A stretch of DNA of 64,000 nucleotides, taken from contig JBAJFE010000038.1 of NCBI GenBank assembly GCA_037903355.1, positions 2,709,303 to 2,773,302 on the forward strand, given 5' to 3'. A program made the translations under genes and the position numbers. Every line of letters starts with the position of its first letter. Position 1 is the first letter of the stretch. The notes below the pieces were generated by a model. It made no database searches and was not told the DNA's origin. It saw nothing but the letters and a program-made list of their open reading frames with translations. Below, in pieces: positions 1 to 11,585 of the stretch. Source of the stretch: Trichuris trichiura. Taxonomy: Eukaryota > Nematoda > Enoplea > Trichinellida > Trichuridae.

Positions 1-1929
1 ATTCACCGGCATGCTCTACTGTCGTAGAAGGCTGCTGTCCCTAGAGTGTAGAGAAATGTATTATGTTGCCCTTTTCAAGTTGCTGTTTCCACAGCCTTAA
101 CTTAGCTTCAAATGATTTCTCGTTTGAAACCAGTGAGCCGAGAAGCTGGTTCAGACCCTGCAGCTGGATATTCAATTCTGACAGGTACTCAGCAATGTCT
201 ACAGTGAAAGCCAAATCACGTAGCCACTTTCTGTCACTTAGTTCTCTGACAGGTTTGGCGTTGGCCTCCATGAACTGCTTAACTTCATCGCGCAGTTGGT
301 AAAACCTCATTAGCATGTTCCCCCGACTCAGCCAGCGAACTTCGCAATGATAAACAAGATCACCATATTCGGAAGAAAGTTCATTCAAAAAATGTTTAAA
401 CAGGCGGTTATTAAGCCTTTTACTCTCGATACAGTTTACGCACGACACGACTATTGACATCACATTATTGAAACGCAGCGACCGTGCACACAGACTGTTG
501 ATGAATGATACAATGGCATACTACCAAATCGATTGGGTCAAGACCGAGATGATTCATTTCCTTGTTAACGAATGCAACTAGGCCTTTTGCAAGCCAACCA
601 TAGCTGGAGCGCCGTCCCTAATAAGACCACTTAATTTTCAAACTTTAGCCTGAATCGTTCCATTGATAAAACGAGTTTCTCAAATCTCCTCACCCCTTGT
701 AGTGCTATGCATGGCTTCCAGTGATAACAGTTCTTCTCGCGTCTCAAACTCTGCAGTTATCCTGCGAAGGAAAATGGCCGGTTGAGCGGTATTTGTTATG
801 TCCGTAATCTCATCACAAGCCAGGGAAAAAATTCAAAGTTACCCGCAGTACGCTTAAATGTTTTTTCAGTGTCTTCTGCTAAGTCAGTCATCCGGTCTGA
901 AACTGTTTTTCGAGATAAGCTAACACTTTCGAGAAGTTTTTCATTGGCAGGCGCAAATAACTTCGCAGCTGCCACCATGCACTCTTTCACAAATTCATCC
1001 TCTGCAGGGGCTCCAGCTTTTTTGCAGTCATTTCGCTCACTACGTAATTCGTTTGAAGAAAGTGTACGCGTCGCAGTGTGGCCTGGTGAAAGCGGCTTGT
1101 TGCGACTCCAAAATTTCGTTGAAGCGCACCGATTCTATCCAAACGCTCTTAGCCTTTTAATTCATTCAATCTTCCATGTTTTCAGCTGCAATGCCGTTCC
1201 AGATTAGCTTTTTTCATAACAGCTATTGAGTCGCCACAAACAAGCCAAACGGGCTTGCCCTTAAGTTCCACGAAAAAATAGTCAGTCGTTCATTTCTTTT
1301 GGAATCCGTATCAATTTTTCTTTTCTTTGAACTGGCCATTTGTAGCGTTGGGTGAGCGCGAACTCTACCTTGCGATAAGCTGCACGAAGCTTCAGGTTTC
1401 AGGATAACTTTATGGGCAACTCCGAGGAAAAAGGCAGACTTTTTAGGCAATCCTGCAACCTAGTTGTCAAGAACATAATCGCAGCTACAGAGAACGAAAT
1501 AACCTTTTTGTACTTCGAGACAGGCTGCGGGCACAAACCGATGAGAACGATAGCAAGAGAAGGCGAGAACAATGCCAGCGACTACTGAAAGCAAACAAAG
1601 CGAAAGTGCTCTAGGAAGCTAGACAGTCGTTACATCGAACAAAGCCATGGTCCCCGCTACTGACGCGCGCTCACGCACTATAGTGCCGCCTACTGCTGGT
1701 CACCGAAGAATAGCAACGTCGGTTTGTCGACAGAGAGCTTTCAGCAACGCAGTCTTCCGAGCAAGCCTGATGCTCCCTGCTTGTTATGCAATATTCACAT
1801 ATAATACCTTTATCGCATTAAGAAAAATAACCTCCCACAATCACACTTCACTGAATCTCGCATCCACGTGCCGCTGCCCCAACGCGTGGGCGGAAAATGG
1901 TCTCGCGGGCTGGACGTTCCCCACCCCTG
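1..1929 (-). mobile_element. hAT-A element, copy 1 (left end outside window)
   Basis: GTF2IRD2-like hAT transposon read on the minus strand. It aligns throughout with the fuller copy at 58030-60556. Broken transposase pieces lie at 1223-1450 (region of the BED zinc finger), 796-990 and 41-463, separated by stops and frameshifts, so it is dead. The right terminus is a hAT-type end (reads CAGGGGTGGGGAAC inward) finishing at 1929. The following 8 bp (1930-1937) would be one TSD, but the partner lies outside the window. A transposase-derived host gene was considered, but three decayed copies with terminal repeats argue for a transposon. Confidence 0.85.
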
Positions 1930-2233
1930 ATCTATACTTAAACGTACCAATAGTGGCACTGAAACCATGTGTGCTCAACGGAGACCAATGGGAAAATTAT
2001 CACTAGCAAATCGCTACCTACGTGGTTCGGTTCGGCATTAAGTGCATTGCTTAGGCTTTTTGAATCGTAATTGTTTCGACTTGTGATGGAACACTTGGAA
2101 CGAAATGCGTCGTAAGTGGAGGTTCCTGTGTTTGGGTAGAGGCCTTTTTACAATGCGGATGTTCGAAGTTACTGAGCTTAAAAACATTACTAGTATAATG
2201 AAACCTCTACTCTAAGAGAGTCTTTATCTAGAA
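1930..2233. other. Unassigned spacer, 304 bp
   Basis: No coding region or recognised repeat was seen between the hAT-A end and the next hAT element. It is AT-rich intergenic DNA or intron upstream of the astacin exon. Confidence 0.4.
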
Positions 2234-3533
2234 GAGTGTTTCTCAATGTCAGAGTTGCTGGTGCCACGCTGTGAACGTTTCTGAACGTTTGGACCCCCAA
2301 TTCTGGTTAGTCAATTTCGAGCGCGTTGATTGGTTGGAAGGGAAGACGGAGGGTAGCCGGGACGTCACAACGTAGGTGCTGCACAAAGTTAAGTGGGGAA
2401 CGCGTTTCCCGGATAGCGTGTCGAACACATCCGTTCTCACCTCCGAGTTGACTACTCCGCTCTGATTTTCTATTCCAGCCCATCAGAATTGCGGGGAGCA
2501 ACAGCTTGCATTTTTCTCTTATCTAGTAGGCCAGTGTTTCCCAACCTTTTTGGAGCCTAGGCCCCTTTTCGCGACCTTCAACTTGCCGGGGCCCCCCGTC
2601 ATTCTCCCCAACGTAATTCTCCTGCTTCTCTTATCCTCAGGTGCGCCTACTGTGGTTACGTTGTTGTGAATTTTTACAAGTAGTTCAACACCTGAAACAG
2701 GCTGCAGAATGTAGAATTGAATTCGCTGCCTACCGTGTATTCCAAGGGAATACCAGTTAAGCCGGGTCGTTATAAAAAACCTTGTTACACTTGTTACACT
2801 GTTACACCTTCTACACTAGGGCAAAATGGCTAGTAAGGAAGACGGCTGCCATATACGGCGAAAGCTCCTTAACGATATTCGAAGCTATTAACGTCTTTAA
2901 TTCTTTAGTTGGCACTGAAGGCGTTCTTTTCGTATTGCTGGACTTAAGCCGGCTAATTGCAGATCAGGGAGCCTTCAGAGTACAGGCGCCATACTGGGTT
3001 TCCTCTTTCTCAATTTTTTGGGCTGTTAGCAATGGTAGCGCAATATGTAAGTCAGGCTGCGATGCTATTCTCAGGGCTATGCAACACTGAATCTAAATTC
3101 AGTATTTTCTCGGAGCAAGACGACAGTCGCTTGATCTTACCTCAGTGCGACAACTGGGTATGGTGCGGTGCTACTAATTTATCCACGTCCGGCTCGATAG
3201 TCGTCAGGAGTAATCTCAGGTCGCCTCGCCTCACTATCTTGAACGGCAGGATCGCTCTCGTCCTGTGGCACCGACTACCAGGGACCCCCTAAATTCCCAA
3301 TCTTTCCCAGGGCCCCCTTCAAGTTTTCCAAGGCCACCAAGGGGCCCCTGGGACCCCCGTTGGGAATCACAGCAGTAGGCACAATACCTGACCCGCGGGC
3401 CATACCTTTCTATGCATTTTAAAACGATGGCCCAGGTGGGGCATGAGCCCCCACAGCTCAAAAGTGTTTCCCAAAAGCCCCCTTGGCGATTTGGGCTCCC
3501 CGGTGGGCACATGCCCCACCGTGAGAATTACTG
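2234..3533. mobile_element. hAT-D non-autonomous element with nested hAT-R
   Basis: Ends resemble GAGTGTTTCTCA and TGAGAATTACTG (hAT CAGTG-type inverted termini). TSDs are ATCTAGAA (2226-2233) and ATCCAGAA (3534-3541), 7 of 8 identical. The subterminal DNA holds GGGGC/GCCCC-rich tracts like those of hAT-B. There is no transposase. It is interrupted by hAT-R1 at 2532-3372, so it is the older insertion. A second copy lies at 17075-17485. Confidence 0.75.
2532..3372 (+). mobile_element. hAT-R non-autonomous element, copy R1
   Basis: Starts CAGTGTTTCCCAACC and ends GGGAATCACAG (expected CACTG). TSDs TAGTAGGC (2524-2531) and CAGTAGGC (3373-3380) differ at one base. About 75% of its interior aligns with R2 (19737-21004), R3 (33202-34141) and R4 (46057-46955). 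The short ORFs inside are shared by the copies but carry no recognised domain, so it is treated as a non-coding MITE-like hAT. Confidence 0.8.
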
Positions 3534-3868
3534 ATCCAGAAGATGCCAATGCCGAATTGCCACAAGGCTGTACTTGACTGTGTATTTTCGACATGTTAGG
3601 GATTTTGATCGCCACCGACCTGTCGGAGCGAACTCTTTTGCGAGTCAACCTGTTGCCAAATTTTCACCTCATTATTTATGCCTGAGGTAGTGCCGTCTTG
3701 TCCTTGATGTTTCTTGCTGTTAACAAGGTAGATTCTTTCTCTTTTTTCATTAATGCACATTACGGTTTCACGCACACGTTCAGCACGTTTAGGCGTGGGT
3801 AAGATCTATTAATATTACGCTTTCCAAGAATTTTGAATCTAGAATTTGATGAACAATCTTCCTTCTAG
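3534..3868. other. Spacer/intron before the astacin exon
   Basis: AT-rich sequence without a coding frame, ending in a pyrimidine-rich stretch (TTCCTTCTAG) that is a good 3' splice site for the exon that follows. The preceding astacin exon was not located. Confidence 0.5.
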
Positions 3869-4342
3869 ATTATCCGCAGTGGCATAAGTGAATATGAGAC
3901 GAACTTGGACGTAGACGACTTTGTGGATAACTTTGCAATGCCTGAAGTAAATCTCCGCTCTTTGGGCTTACAGAGCAATCAAGATCCACTACTACAAGCT
4001 GGAAAATTTGAAGGCGACATAGCCGGTTTTGCTGGAGCTACTCCGCTAACATTTAAACATGACCCTGCTGGCGTTGCGCATAATGCAGTCAGGGATTCTT
4101 GGCACCGCTGGGTGGACGCTGAAGTTCCTTATATTCTTTCAAGCCGCTATGGGCGATATAGTCGCAAAGTAATAGCACGGGCCATGGATGAGTTTCACAA
4201 GAACACATGCATTCGCTTTGTACCAAGAGAAAGATTGAAACATCGAGATTATATCTATATTGAACCAGAAGAAGGGTGCTATTCTATGGTTGGTCGCATG
4301 GGTGGACGACAACCTGTCTCACTAGACGCTGGTTGCATGGAG
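3869..4342 (+). CDS. Astacin metalloprotease, pro-region and N-terminal catalytic exon
   Basis: Internal exon of a secreted zinc metallopeptidase (astacin, M12A). It encodes the end of the propeptide with the aspartate switch FEGD (codons near 4007-4018), which in this family caps the active-site zinc, then the start of the catalytic domain (AVRDSWHRW onwards) with three of the four conserved cysteines (NTCIRF, EGCYSM, DAGCME). The 5' splice site is GAG|GTAGGC, with GT at 4343-4344. The acceptor is either AG 3867-3868 (phase 0, exon from 3869) or AG 3878-3879 (exon from 3880); an in-frame TAG at 3866-3868 shows that the exon cannot extend further left. The exon reads directly into the one at 47274. 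Signal-peptide exon(s) must lie upstream and were not found. The reading frame is intact. Confidence 0.9.
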
Positions 4343-4439
4343 GTAGGCATTTCAAATAATAACTTCAGGGTTCCTTAAGGGAAGGCACTTTGGATCTTGT
4401 CTCTCTGACGCCCCACCATTTGAGAAATGCAAGTTCCTT

Positions 4440-5231
4440 TCCGGCAAGCATGGCCTTAACTTGTTCTGCCTTCACTGGCTTTCTGTCTTCTGCCAATTAC
4501 CCATTTTTGCTCTTACCCAAATCTAAGCCAACAAATAAGTTCTATGCTTAGGCTTAGGTAAGGGCGGGACGAGACGGCCGGCAAACCTAGAGTATGACAG
4601 GGGCGCCTGGGAGACAAGACTGGGCTCTTTTCAACTACAGTTTGCTCTTGAAAAGAGATCGCAGAATGCTGGGTCAGCATATTTTTACGAGAGAAAAAAT
4701 ACAATCAGCTCTCGCTATCTGCAGCCCCCGCGTTAAATGAAACTCTTGTGCAAAACGTGTAGTAACTTGTATTTAACTTACATGTTTTGTCAGCTATTCA
4801 GTAGATTGTCTTTGCATCACTTATTATGTATACAATAAAACCACCTTAATTCGACCCTCCATAATCCCTATCCCTCTCTAATCCGAACTCGTGGAAGAGA
4901 ACAATAGAACGACCGTAGTCATTAAAGATAATTAGGCTACCATTGCAAAACGCGCAGCCACTTGGCGGCAGCGGCTGTAAGGGCAGTAAACAACCTGCCA
5001 ACGGTCCTTTCGGTATGCGTTAACATAGGCGCAGGCTAGCCACGGCTCTGCCGAACCAATCTCGACTAATAATTTAATTGCAGCAAGGCTACTCAAGACC
5101 TAAGTTTCCCCAAATAAACAGAAGGAGGTCAAGTAGAACTAAAACAACAATGCCGCCCCTCTTATCCTGCCCTAGCCTAAGCCTAAGCCTAAGCATAACG
5201 GATTTTGTCGGCAGGTATTAACAGCCTAAAC
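4440..5231. repeat. Merlin-derived remnants with TTAGGC-like tracts
   Basis: About 4440-4620 matches the Merlin interior at 43955-44110. About 5100-5231 carries the family marker GAGGTCAAG plus CCTAAGCCTAAGCCTAAG, three TTAGGC units on the complementary strand. No termini are preserved. The middle (about 4620-5100) shows nothing recognisable. Confidence 0.5.
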
Positions 5232-6297
5232 CAAGGGTAGGGAATCTTTTTGGTGCCGCGGGCCGTATAGACGTTTACAAGACCGCTCGCGGGTCCGATA
5301 GAAAAAACGAAAAACAGCCTGCTTTATTTGCACGTATGTTTATTAAGTCACCGCTAATGGGGTGCTTGGAACTGATTTTCCCTAGTGAGGCGTGCGATGT
5401 TAGCTCCTTCTGATTACGTTTCTACTCGCAGCTCGTTCACCAGATTTAAGTTCGTGTGGTGCGCAGACGACTCTTTGCAATGGTAAGTTTCGAAAGGAAC
5501 TGATCGCAGCAGCAGGTTGTTCCGAACACGAACGCGTATTTCAAAGCGTGTCTCCTCAAAGCGGGAAATTCATCGTTGCTTATGTATCGCTTTTAGAACT
5601 CAAGCAGCGGGAAGTTGTTGCATTTAGCTTTGAACTCATCATCGCTTTGCAGCTGAATGAACTCCTGCTGCAGCTCATCGGATACATCAGCTAGCTCTAC
5701 ATTGAATGGAATGGCGAAGATAGTCAGTTGCATCTGTCTACTTTTCACATCGTTGAATCTTTCGCTAAACGCCTCAAGTAGTTTGGCACATTCACCAGTA
5801 TACTCTGATGTCGTAGAAGGCTGGTGTCCCTGAAGTGTAGGGAAATGTATTATGTTGCCCTTTTCAAGTTGCTGTTTCCACAGCCTCAAATATAGCCTCA
5901 AATGCTTTCATGTTTGATACGAGTGAGCTGAGAAGCTGGTTCGGACACTGCAGCTTGTTATTCAGTTCTGACAGGTACTTGACAATGTCTACCATGAAAG
6001 GCAGGTCACGTAGCCACTTGCCGTCACTTAGTTCCCTGACAGGTTTGGCGTTGGCCTCCATGAACTGCTTAACTTCATCGCGCAGTTTGTAAAACCTCAT
6101 TAGCATGTTCCCGCGACTTAGCCAGCGAACTTCACAATGATAAACGAGATCACCATATTCAGAGGAAAACTCATTCAAAAAATCCTTAAACAGGCGGTTA
6201 TTAAGCCCTTTGCTCATGATACAGTTTACGCACGACACGACTACTGAGATCGCATTGTTGAAACACAGCGACCGTGCACAGAGACTGTTGATGTATG

Positions 6298-6658
6298 TGT
6301 AGTTTATACGCAACGTATGGACTTGCACGCGTAAGGCTGCTAGTACGCAAAGGCTTTGCTTTGTCTTTAATGAGGAACACTAACCAACTGAGTAGAAACA
6401 ACGATGTCCTCGAACACACAACTATTCTGGTCCTACCAACTCGCATCCGTGGTCCGTCCTTCTCGTTTTATAGTCCTGTTTGCGGGGTCTGGCCAGGTCG
6501 CACTGCTATTGGTTGACCATGCCTGTTTTCGACATGGGCTTCGTGTCATGGGGCACGGGGAACGTCGTCCAGCGCCGTTTACGACAAGAGCGCCCGCATC
6601 GTTGCCCTCTTAGGTCAAACCACCGTTATCGGAGCTACGCCCCGGGTTATCTGCCACA
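6298..6658. mobile_element. Solo LTR, 361 bp
   Basis: Begins TGTAGTTTAT, ends ATCTGCCACA, and is flanked by a perfect 5-bp duplication GTATG (6293-6297 and 6659-6663). The hAT-A copies at 480-520 and 59060-59090 lack this block, so it is a clean insertion. No internal coding region remains, as expected after LTR-LTR recombination. Confidence 0.8.
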
Positions 6659-7639
6659 GTATGATACAATGGCATAAACACAAGTCGTTCGAGTCAAGAC
6701 CGAGATGATTCATTTTTGTTGTTAACAAATGCAACTAGGCCCTTTTGCAAGCCAACCATAGCCGGAGCGCCGTCCCTAGTAAGACCACTTAATTTTTCAA
6801 ACTTTAGCCCGAATCGTTCCATTGATAAAACGAGTTTCTCAAATCTCCTCACCCCTTGTAGTGCTATGCATGGCTTCCAGTGATAACAGTTCTTCTCGCG
6901 TCTCAAACTCTGCAGTTATCCTGCGAAAGAAAATGGCCAGTTGAGCAGTATTTGTTATGTCCGTAGTCTCGTCACAAGCCAGGGAGAGAATTCGAAGTTA
7001 CCCGCAGTACGCTTAAATGTTTTTTCAGTGTCTTCTGCTAAGTCAGTCATCCGGTCTGAAACTGTTTTTCGAGATAAGCTAACACTTTCGAGAAGTTTTT
7101 CATTGGCAGGCGCAAATAACTTCGCAGCTGCCACCATGCACTCTTTCACAAACTCACCCTCCGCAAAGGGCTTCAGCTTTGCGATCATTTCGCTCACTAC
7201 GTAACTCGTTTGAAGAACGCTGTACGCCTAGCAGTGTGGCCTGGCGAAAGCGGCTTGTTGCGACTCCAAAATTCCGTTGAAGCGCACTGATTCTATCAGA
7301 CGCTCTTGGCCTTTTAGTTCATTCAATTTTCCATGTTTTGAGCTGCAATGCCGTTCCAGATTAGCTTTTTTCATAAAAGCTATTGAGCCGCCACAAACAA
7401 GGCAAACGGGCTTGCCCTTAAGCTCTACGAAAAAATAGTCATTCGTCCATTTCTTTTGAAAAATTCGACACCGTATCAATTTTTATTTTCTTTGAACTGG
7501 CCATTTGTAGAGTTGGGTGAGCGCGAACTCTAGTTTGCGATAAGCCGCACGAAACTTCAAGTTTCAGTGTAACCTTATGGGCAACTCGGAGCAAAAAGGC
7601 AGACTTTTGAGACACCCCTGCAGCCCAATTGTCAACAAC

Positions 7640-7785
7640 GGGTTTGCTTCGATTGCCCAACGGTCAACTGCCAACAGGTCAGTTGCCTAACGGTCGTTTG
7701 CCTGAATGGTCATGTGCCCGTCGGGTCAGTTGCCGAACGGTCATTTACCTGAGCGATTACTTGCCCGAAGGATTAAGCTTGCAAT
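7640..7785 (+). repeat. Left MULE arm, degenerate ~16-bp tandem repeat
   Basis: About eight diverged units with the core TGCCNAACGGTCATT follow each other. They are inverted relative to the array at 10030-10245 and act as the element's long terminal inverted repeat. Confidence 0.7.
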
Positions 7786-7906
7786 AACTTCCGTTTAACG
7801 AAATTTTAAATCATGGCGCGCTAGCATCATCACGGTGAGGTTATTTAGTACGAGAATACGAAAATGCAAGTCTGTGGACGCAAGAATAACACCTATAACT
7901 GGTGTA

Positions 7907-8325
7907 CTTGAAAACTGGATGTTTTGTAACGGGTTGAATTTTTCATGGTTGTAAGGTCTTCTACGGCTTTTCCCGTTTTTTCGTTGTGCTGTTATCTGTA
8001 ATTAAACTAAACAACTGCTCTACCAACGGATGGATGAGCCGTTATTAAGAAAAATACAGATATCAACGCACTCAACTTTTTTATTGTTCAAAGCTTTCGG
8101 AACGCTCTAGTTCCGTCGTCAGTGAGGTGGTGGAGCTCACTCCACCACCTCACTGACGACGGAACTAGAGCGTTCCGAAACGGAACTAGACGGAACTAGA
8201 GCGTTGATATCTGTATTTTTCTTAATAACGGCTCATCCATCCGTTGGTAGAGCAGTTGTTTAGTTTAATTACAGATAACAGCACAACGAAAAAACGGGAA
8301 AAGCCGTAGAAGACCTTACAACCAT
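7907..8325. mobile_element. Hairpin element F1 (tail on left)
   Basis: Near-perfect inverted repeat: about 7948-8125 is mirrored by about 8133-8325, with loop near 8130. It has a one-sided 40-nt tail at 7907-7947 beginning CTTGAAAACTGG and containing TAACGGGTTG. The TSD ATAACTGGTGTA (12 bp) lies at 7895-7906 and 8326-8337. A motif CTGACGA-C-GGAAC-loop-GTTCC-GAAAC lies at 8153-8181 on +, with a mirrored copy on - (about 8133-8098). It is inserted in the MULE just beyond its transposase stop. There is no ORF. See F2-F8. Confidence 0.8.
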
Positions 8326-8361
8326 ATAACTGGTGTAGAACAATATACGTTATAAGCGGAC

Positions 8362-9813
8362 TCATGTAGGCAGATTGCAGGCAATTGCGCCCAGGTAGTC
8401 CATAATTGCAGGGTGACTTACTCGATCGGTGATTATTTCCACAAGTTTTTCTTCCCCGCGAACACGATTCTGTTTTTTGTTAGTCGTCTTCTCTCCTCTT
8501 CGGATTCGTTCACATCGGTTTTTAACGTTCCGCTGTTCATTTCGAATTTCATTTATCATTCGGTGCACACCGACATGTGCTCAGCCGACTAAGTTTTCCC
8601 ATCTGCTGTGCCATGCCTTCACATTGTTTTGGGTACGCGACATTCTATTCAGGAAGCAGCGATGCACGGACCATAAATTCGGCGGTGACATCAGTGACGA
8701 CCGTACGCATGTACCATTGCACAGCCTTCTCCTTACCTTATCTCTTACGAAAGTTGCATCGAACCATTCCGACAGTTCAGCGGTTTCGATTGATATGCTG
8801 TCCTTTATTTCGTCATAAGCTTCCGGAATTTCCTCTGGTCGAAGGAAAGGCAAAGCGAACAAGCACTTAATTTTTGACCTTAAGCTTGCGTCCGTGTTGT
8901 ATCGTGCAGATAATCCATACGACTGTACTTTTCGCCAAATATACTGTGAAAAATGGAAGTAACAGACTGAGTTTTCAACGCCTTCAAAAGTGCCTCTACA
9001 AGCGTTGATGACGGCCAGCTCTAAGTCTGTCATTATGATTGACGGTGACAGTTGGAATCCACTTTCTATTGCAGAATCAGAGAGATCTTCAAACAATCGC
9101 TTGTAAAGTGCCTCTCGTTTTCCAGTCATTATTGCGTAAATGAGCGGAAAAGTCATCCGCTTGTCCTGACCGACGGGAGCATGGATCGTATACAGCTGGT
9201 AAAAGATAGTTGGTAAGTCTTGAAAGTGCCGTCCATTACCCAATAAGAGGCATTTGCAAGCTTCTGAATATTGTCTGCAGTTGCAAAAATAAGTGGTCTT
9301 CCTTCGGGAAAGCTTGTATCTTTAATCATGAATGGCCGTCCATCTAATGTGCTTCACAACTGCGCAGGAATGTCAACGTCTGTCAGCGTTGTTGGTTCCG
9401 GTGGTCGTTGAGCTCGTCGTGCTCTTTTCGCTATTTGCCGCAATGCATCCGACGATGGTAAGGACGCGGCCACATCCAATGAACAAGAAGTTGTGCATGA
9501 CTGAATTATTTGTCAAGGCCCTGCCACTTCGCACCGCAGTCTTAACTTCTTCAATAACTTTCAGGACGCCTGCCTCATTTGGATTTGGCACGTGGTTGTG
9601 GTCCGCAAATGTAACCAGCAGGTGCTGTCCATGTGAAAGTCTCCTACTAACTGCCCGACCACGACAGTACAATGTTTTTCTGCTGTCGCATGACCAGTAG
9701 TAACGATCTCCAGAGCATCTATCCTTCACGAACAAGTATCCTCGCGCACTTAGCTTATCGCTGCCTCTCGCAGAACGAACTGTCTCACAAATTTCTTCCA
9801 TACTCATAAACAA
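8362..9813 (-). pseudogene. FLYWCH-MULE transposase, broken
   Basis: The N-terminal part (9373-9813) contains a FLYWCH-type zinc finger with WSC, a second cysteine and an HNH pair (YYWSCDSRK...DHNHVPNP). The central part (8581-9243) is a MULE DDE domain: QDLPTIFYQLYTIHAP, a PLIYAIMTGK segment and the DLELAVINA segment with a catalytic acid, followed by YFHFSQ. The C-terminal part is at 8362-8568. The three pieces lie in different frames, and the 9243-9373 join is also broken, so no active protein is encoded. On an intact element this protein would bind the arms and carry out cut-and-paste transposition. Confidence 0.85.
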
Positions 9814-10029
9814 AATACGGCAATGAACTTCCGCAAATCAGCTACAGCAGCAAATGATTACCCTCAGAAAGCCATTCGTTTATATAAGCACGTTCTGACC
9901 CTAAACGGTCATTTGAGACAAATTGCTGATTCCTGGAATTGCATTTTCCAGGAAATTACACTTCCGAGAAATAGCTAATAATTGTCCTCAGCAAGCCATA
10001 CCTATATATGCGGGCACGTTTTGACCCTA

Positions 10030-10245
10030 AACGAACATTTGAGGCAAATAGCCATTCGGGAAATGAATTTCCGGCAAATGACCATTCGGATAAATAAACG
10101 TTCGGCAGACGTACCTTCAGGCTAATGATCGTTCGGCAACTGACCATTCAGGCAAGTGGCCTATCCGGCAAGCGACCGTTCAGGCTAATGACCGTTCGGC
10201 AAATGACCGTCCGGCAAATAACCGTACGGGAAATGAACGTCTCCC
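10030..10245 (-). repeat. Right MULE arm, degenerate ~16-bp tandem repeat
   Basis: Around a dozen units with the core GGCAAATGACCGTTC, the reverse complement of the left-arm unit. It ends CTCCC at 10245, directly against the 9-bp TSD. Confidence 0.7.
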
Positions 10246-10515
10246 GTCAACAACATAATCGCAACCACAGAGAAGAAATATCCCTTTTTTACTTCGAAAA
10301 CGTAAACGACAGGCGACTGGAACAAGCCGATGAGAGCGACAGCAAGGGAAGGCCAGAACGATGCCAGCGACTGCTGAGAGCAAACAACGCGAAAAAAGCT
10401 CTAGCAACCTGGACAGTCGTTATCTTGAACAAAGCAGTGGTCCACGCTACTGAAGTGCGCACACACACTATCGTGCCGCCTCCTGCTTGTCACCGAAGAT
10501 TAACAACGTCGGCTT

Positions 10516-11585
10516 GTCCTGCAGGGATGGTCGCTTTCACCGCCCGTCGTGCAGTTTCAGTAGTTTCGGTCGCGCTGTTCATCACAACTTTCTTTACTGT
10601 TATTTCGTCTATACGCGTTTCTATCATCAGATTGACTACTTTCACGTACTTTCACTTTTGCGTACTTTCACTTCACGTGTTACTCAGACGTTGTCTCTCA
10701 GCCGCTGCAGCGTCGGTGAAATGTAGGTTTCTTTCTGGTAAGCGTGCCTGTCATTTGTTTTGTCTTCATTAAACAGCATGACGATCACCCTTTTTTTGCT
10801 CTCGTCCAATTCTAAACCAAGAAGCACACCTTATGTCCAGGTTTAGACTTACGCTAGGGCAGAACAGGATAGTAGGCAGTCCTACAGTACGATGACGGCG
10901 GGAATGGTGAAACACATCGTCGCTGTCGGCAGTGTTGCATTCTTCCAGTAATAGGCTGTCGACCGCATCCCTGCACCAGTAAAACGATTAGGTTGGCCTT
11001 TGTTGCGCTGGCATCATAATCCCCACTTGACCTCTTTTGAACTTACCTTCTCAACTTCCGCCGGGCCACTAATAAATGAGACCCCTGACCGTTAACCTTC
11101 GTAGTTTTGGACGAACCACTAATCGTATAACCAGCATGCACCATTGGTGCCCCATTGTAGTCCCGGTGCGAGCAATGAAGGCGCAGCTGTATCATTCACT
11201 CACGACTATTGTTTTGCAAGGGTCAGTAACCGAAACGAAGAGGGTCGCAACGCAGACCAGACCGTCGACCTTCGACGTTTCAGACGATTCACTAATCGTT
11301 TAACCAGCATGCGCCACTGCTGCCCCATTGTACTTCTGGTGCCAGCAATAAATGCGCGGCTGTTTCATTTCCTCACCTTTACTGTTCCCCAAAGGTCAGT
11401 AACCGCATCAATGACACTTCTCGACACTATTCCCTTTCGGCATGTGTTCAGCTAGCCACAGTAGACGTCCCTCCCGTTGTTCTGCTAATCACACTTCATT
11501 ACGCATTATCATCGCGTATTGCCAATTGATATTGCCGCCTGCTCTGTTCAGGTGAACGAAACAGAAGAGATCCATTCGCCGCGTT
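10516..11585. repeat. Merlin-derived composite
   Basis: 10590-11084 aligns in reverse with the Merlin interior at 42690-43010 and ends GAGACCC, the family terminus, after the CTTCCGCCGGGCC subterminal block. A TTAGGC-related tract is near 10840. 11085-11585 is more Merlin interior with an internal direct duplication (see 11085-11400). The left terminus was not resolved. Confidence 0.6.
11085..11400 (+). repeat. Imperfect tandem duplication, ~175-bp unit
   Basis: Two diverged copies (about 11085-11260 and 11262-11400) share ACCAGCATGC, GCCCCATTGTA and a GGTCAGTAACCG end. Single copies occur in the Merlins near 39690 and 43090, so the duplication is local. Confidence 0.6.

Larger units (their letters stand above)
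7640..10245 (-). mobile_element. Mutator-like element (MULE) with inverted minisatellite arms
   Basis: A 2.6-kb insertion in hAT-A copy 2, flanked by a perfect 9-bp duplication GTCAACAAC (7631-7639 and 10246-10254), the TSD size typical of MULEs. Both ends start GGG inward and consist of degenerate ~16-bp units of the form TGCCGAACGGTCATT in opposite orientation. It carries a broken FLYWCH/MULE transposase at 8362-9813 and hairpin F1 at 7907-8325. Confidence 0.85.
5232..10515 (-). mobile_element. hAT-A element, copy 2, split by a solo LTR and a MULE
   Basis: The left end reads CAAGGGTAGGGAAT, a degenerate form of the copy 3 terminus. Minus-strand transposase pieces lie at 7439-7660 and 7228-7479 (BED finger with C-x2-C and H-x4-H type spacing), 6955-7197, 6694-6906, 5864-6328 and 5593-5901, broken by frameshifts. 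Homology stops at 7639 and resumes at 10246, on either side of the MULE. The right terminus is lost near 10515, where Merlin-like DNA begins. Confidence 0.8.

Noticed and set aside
7640..7785. CRISPR-like short repeat array
   Set aside because: Units are contiguous, degenerate and without spacers, mirrored at 10030-10245, and bounded by a 9-bp TSD: they are MULE arms.
8581..9243. Domesticated FLYWCH gene
   Set aside because: Frameshifted in three places and bounded by MULE arms with TSD.
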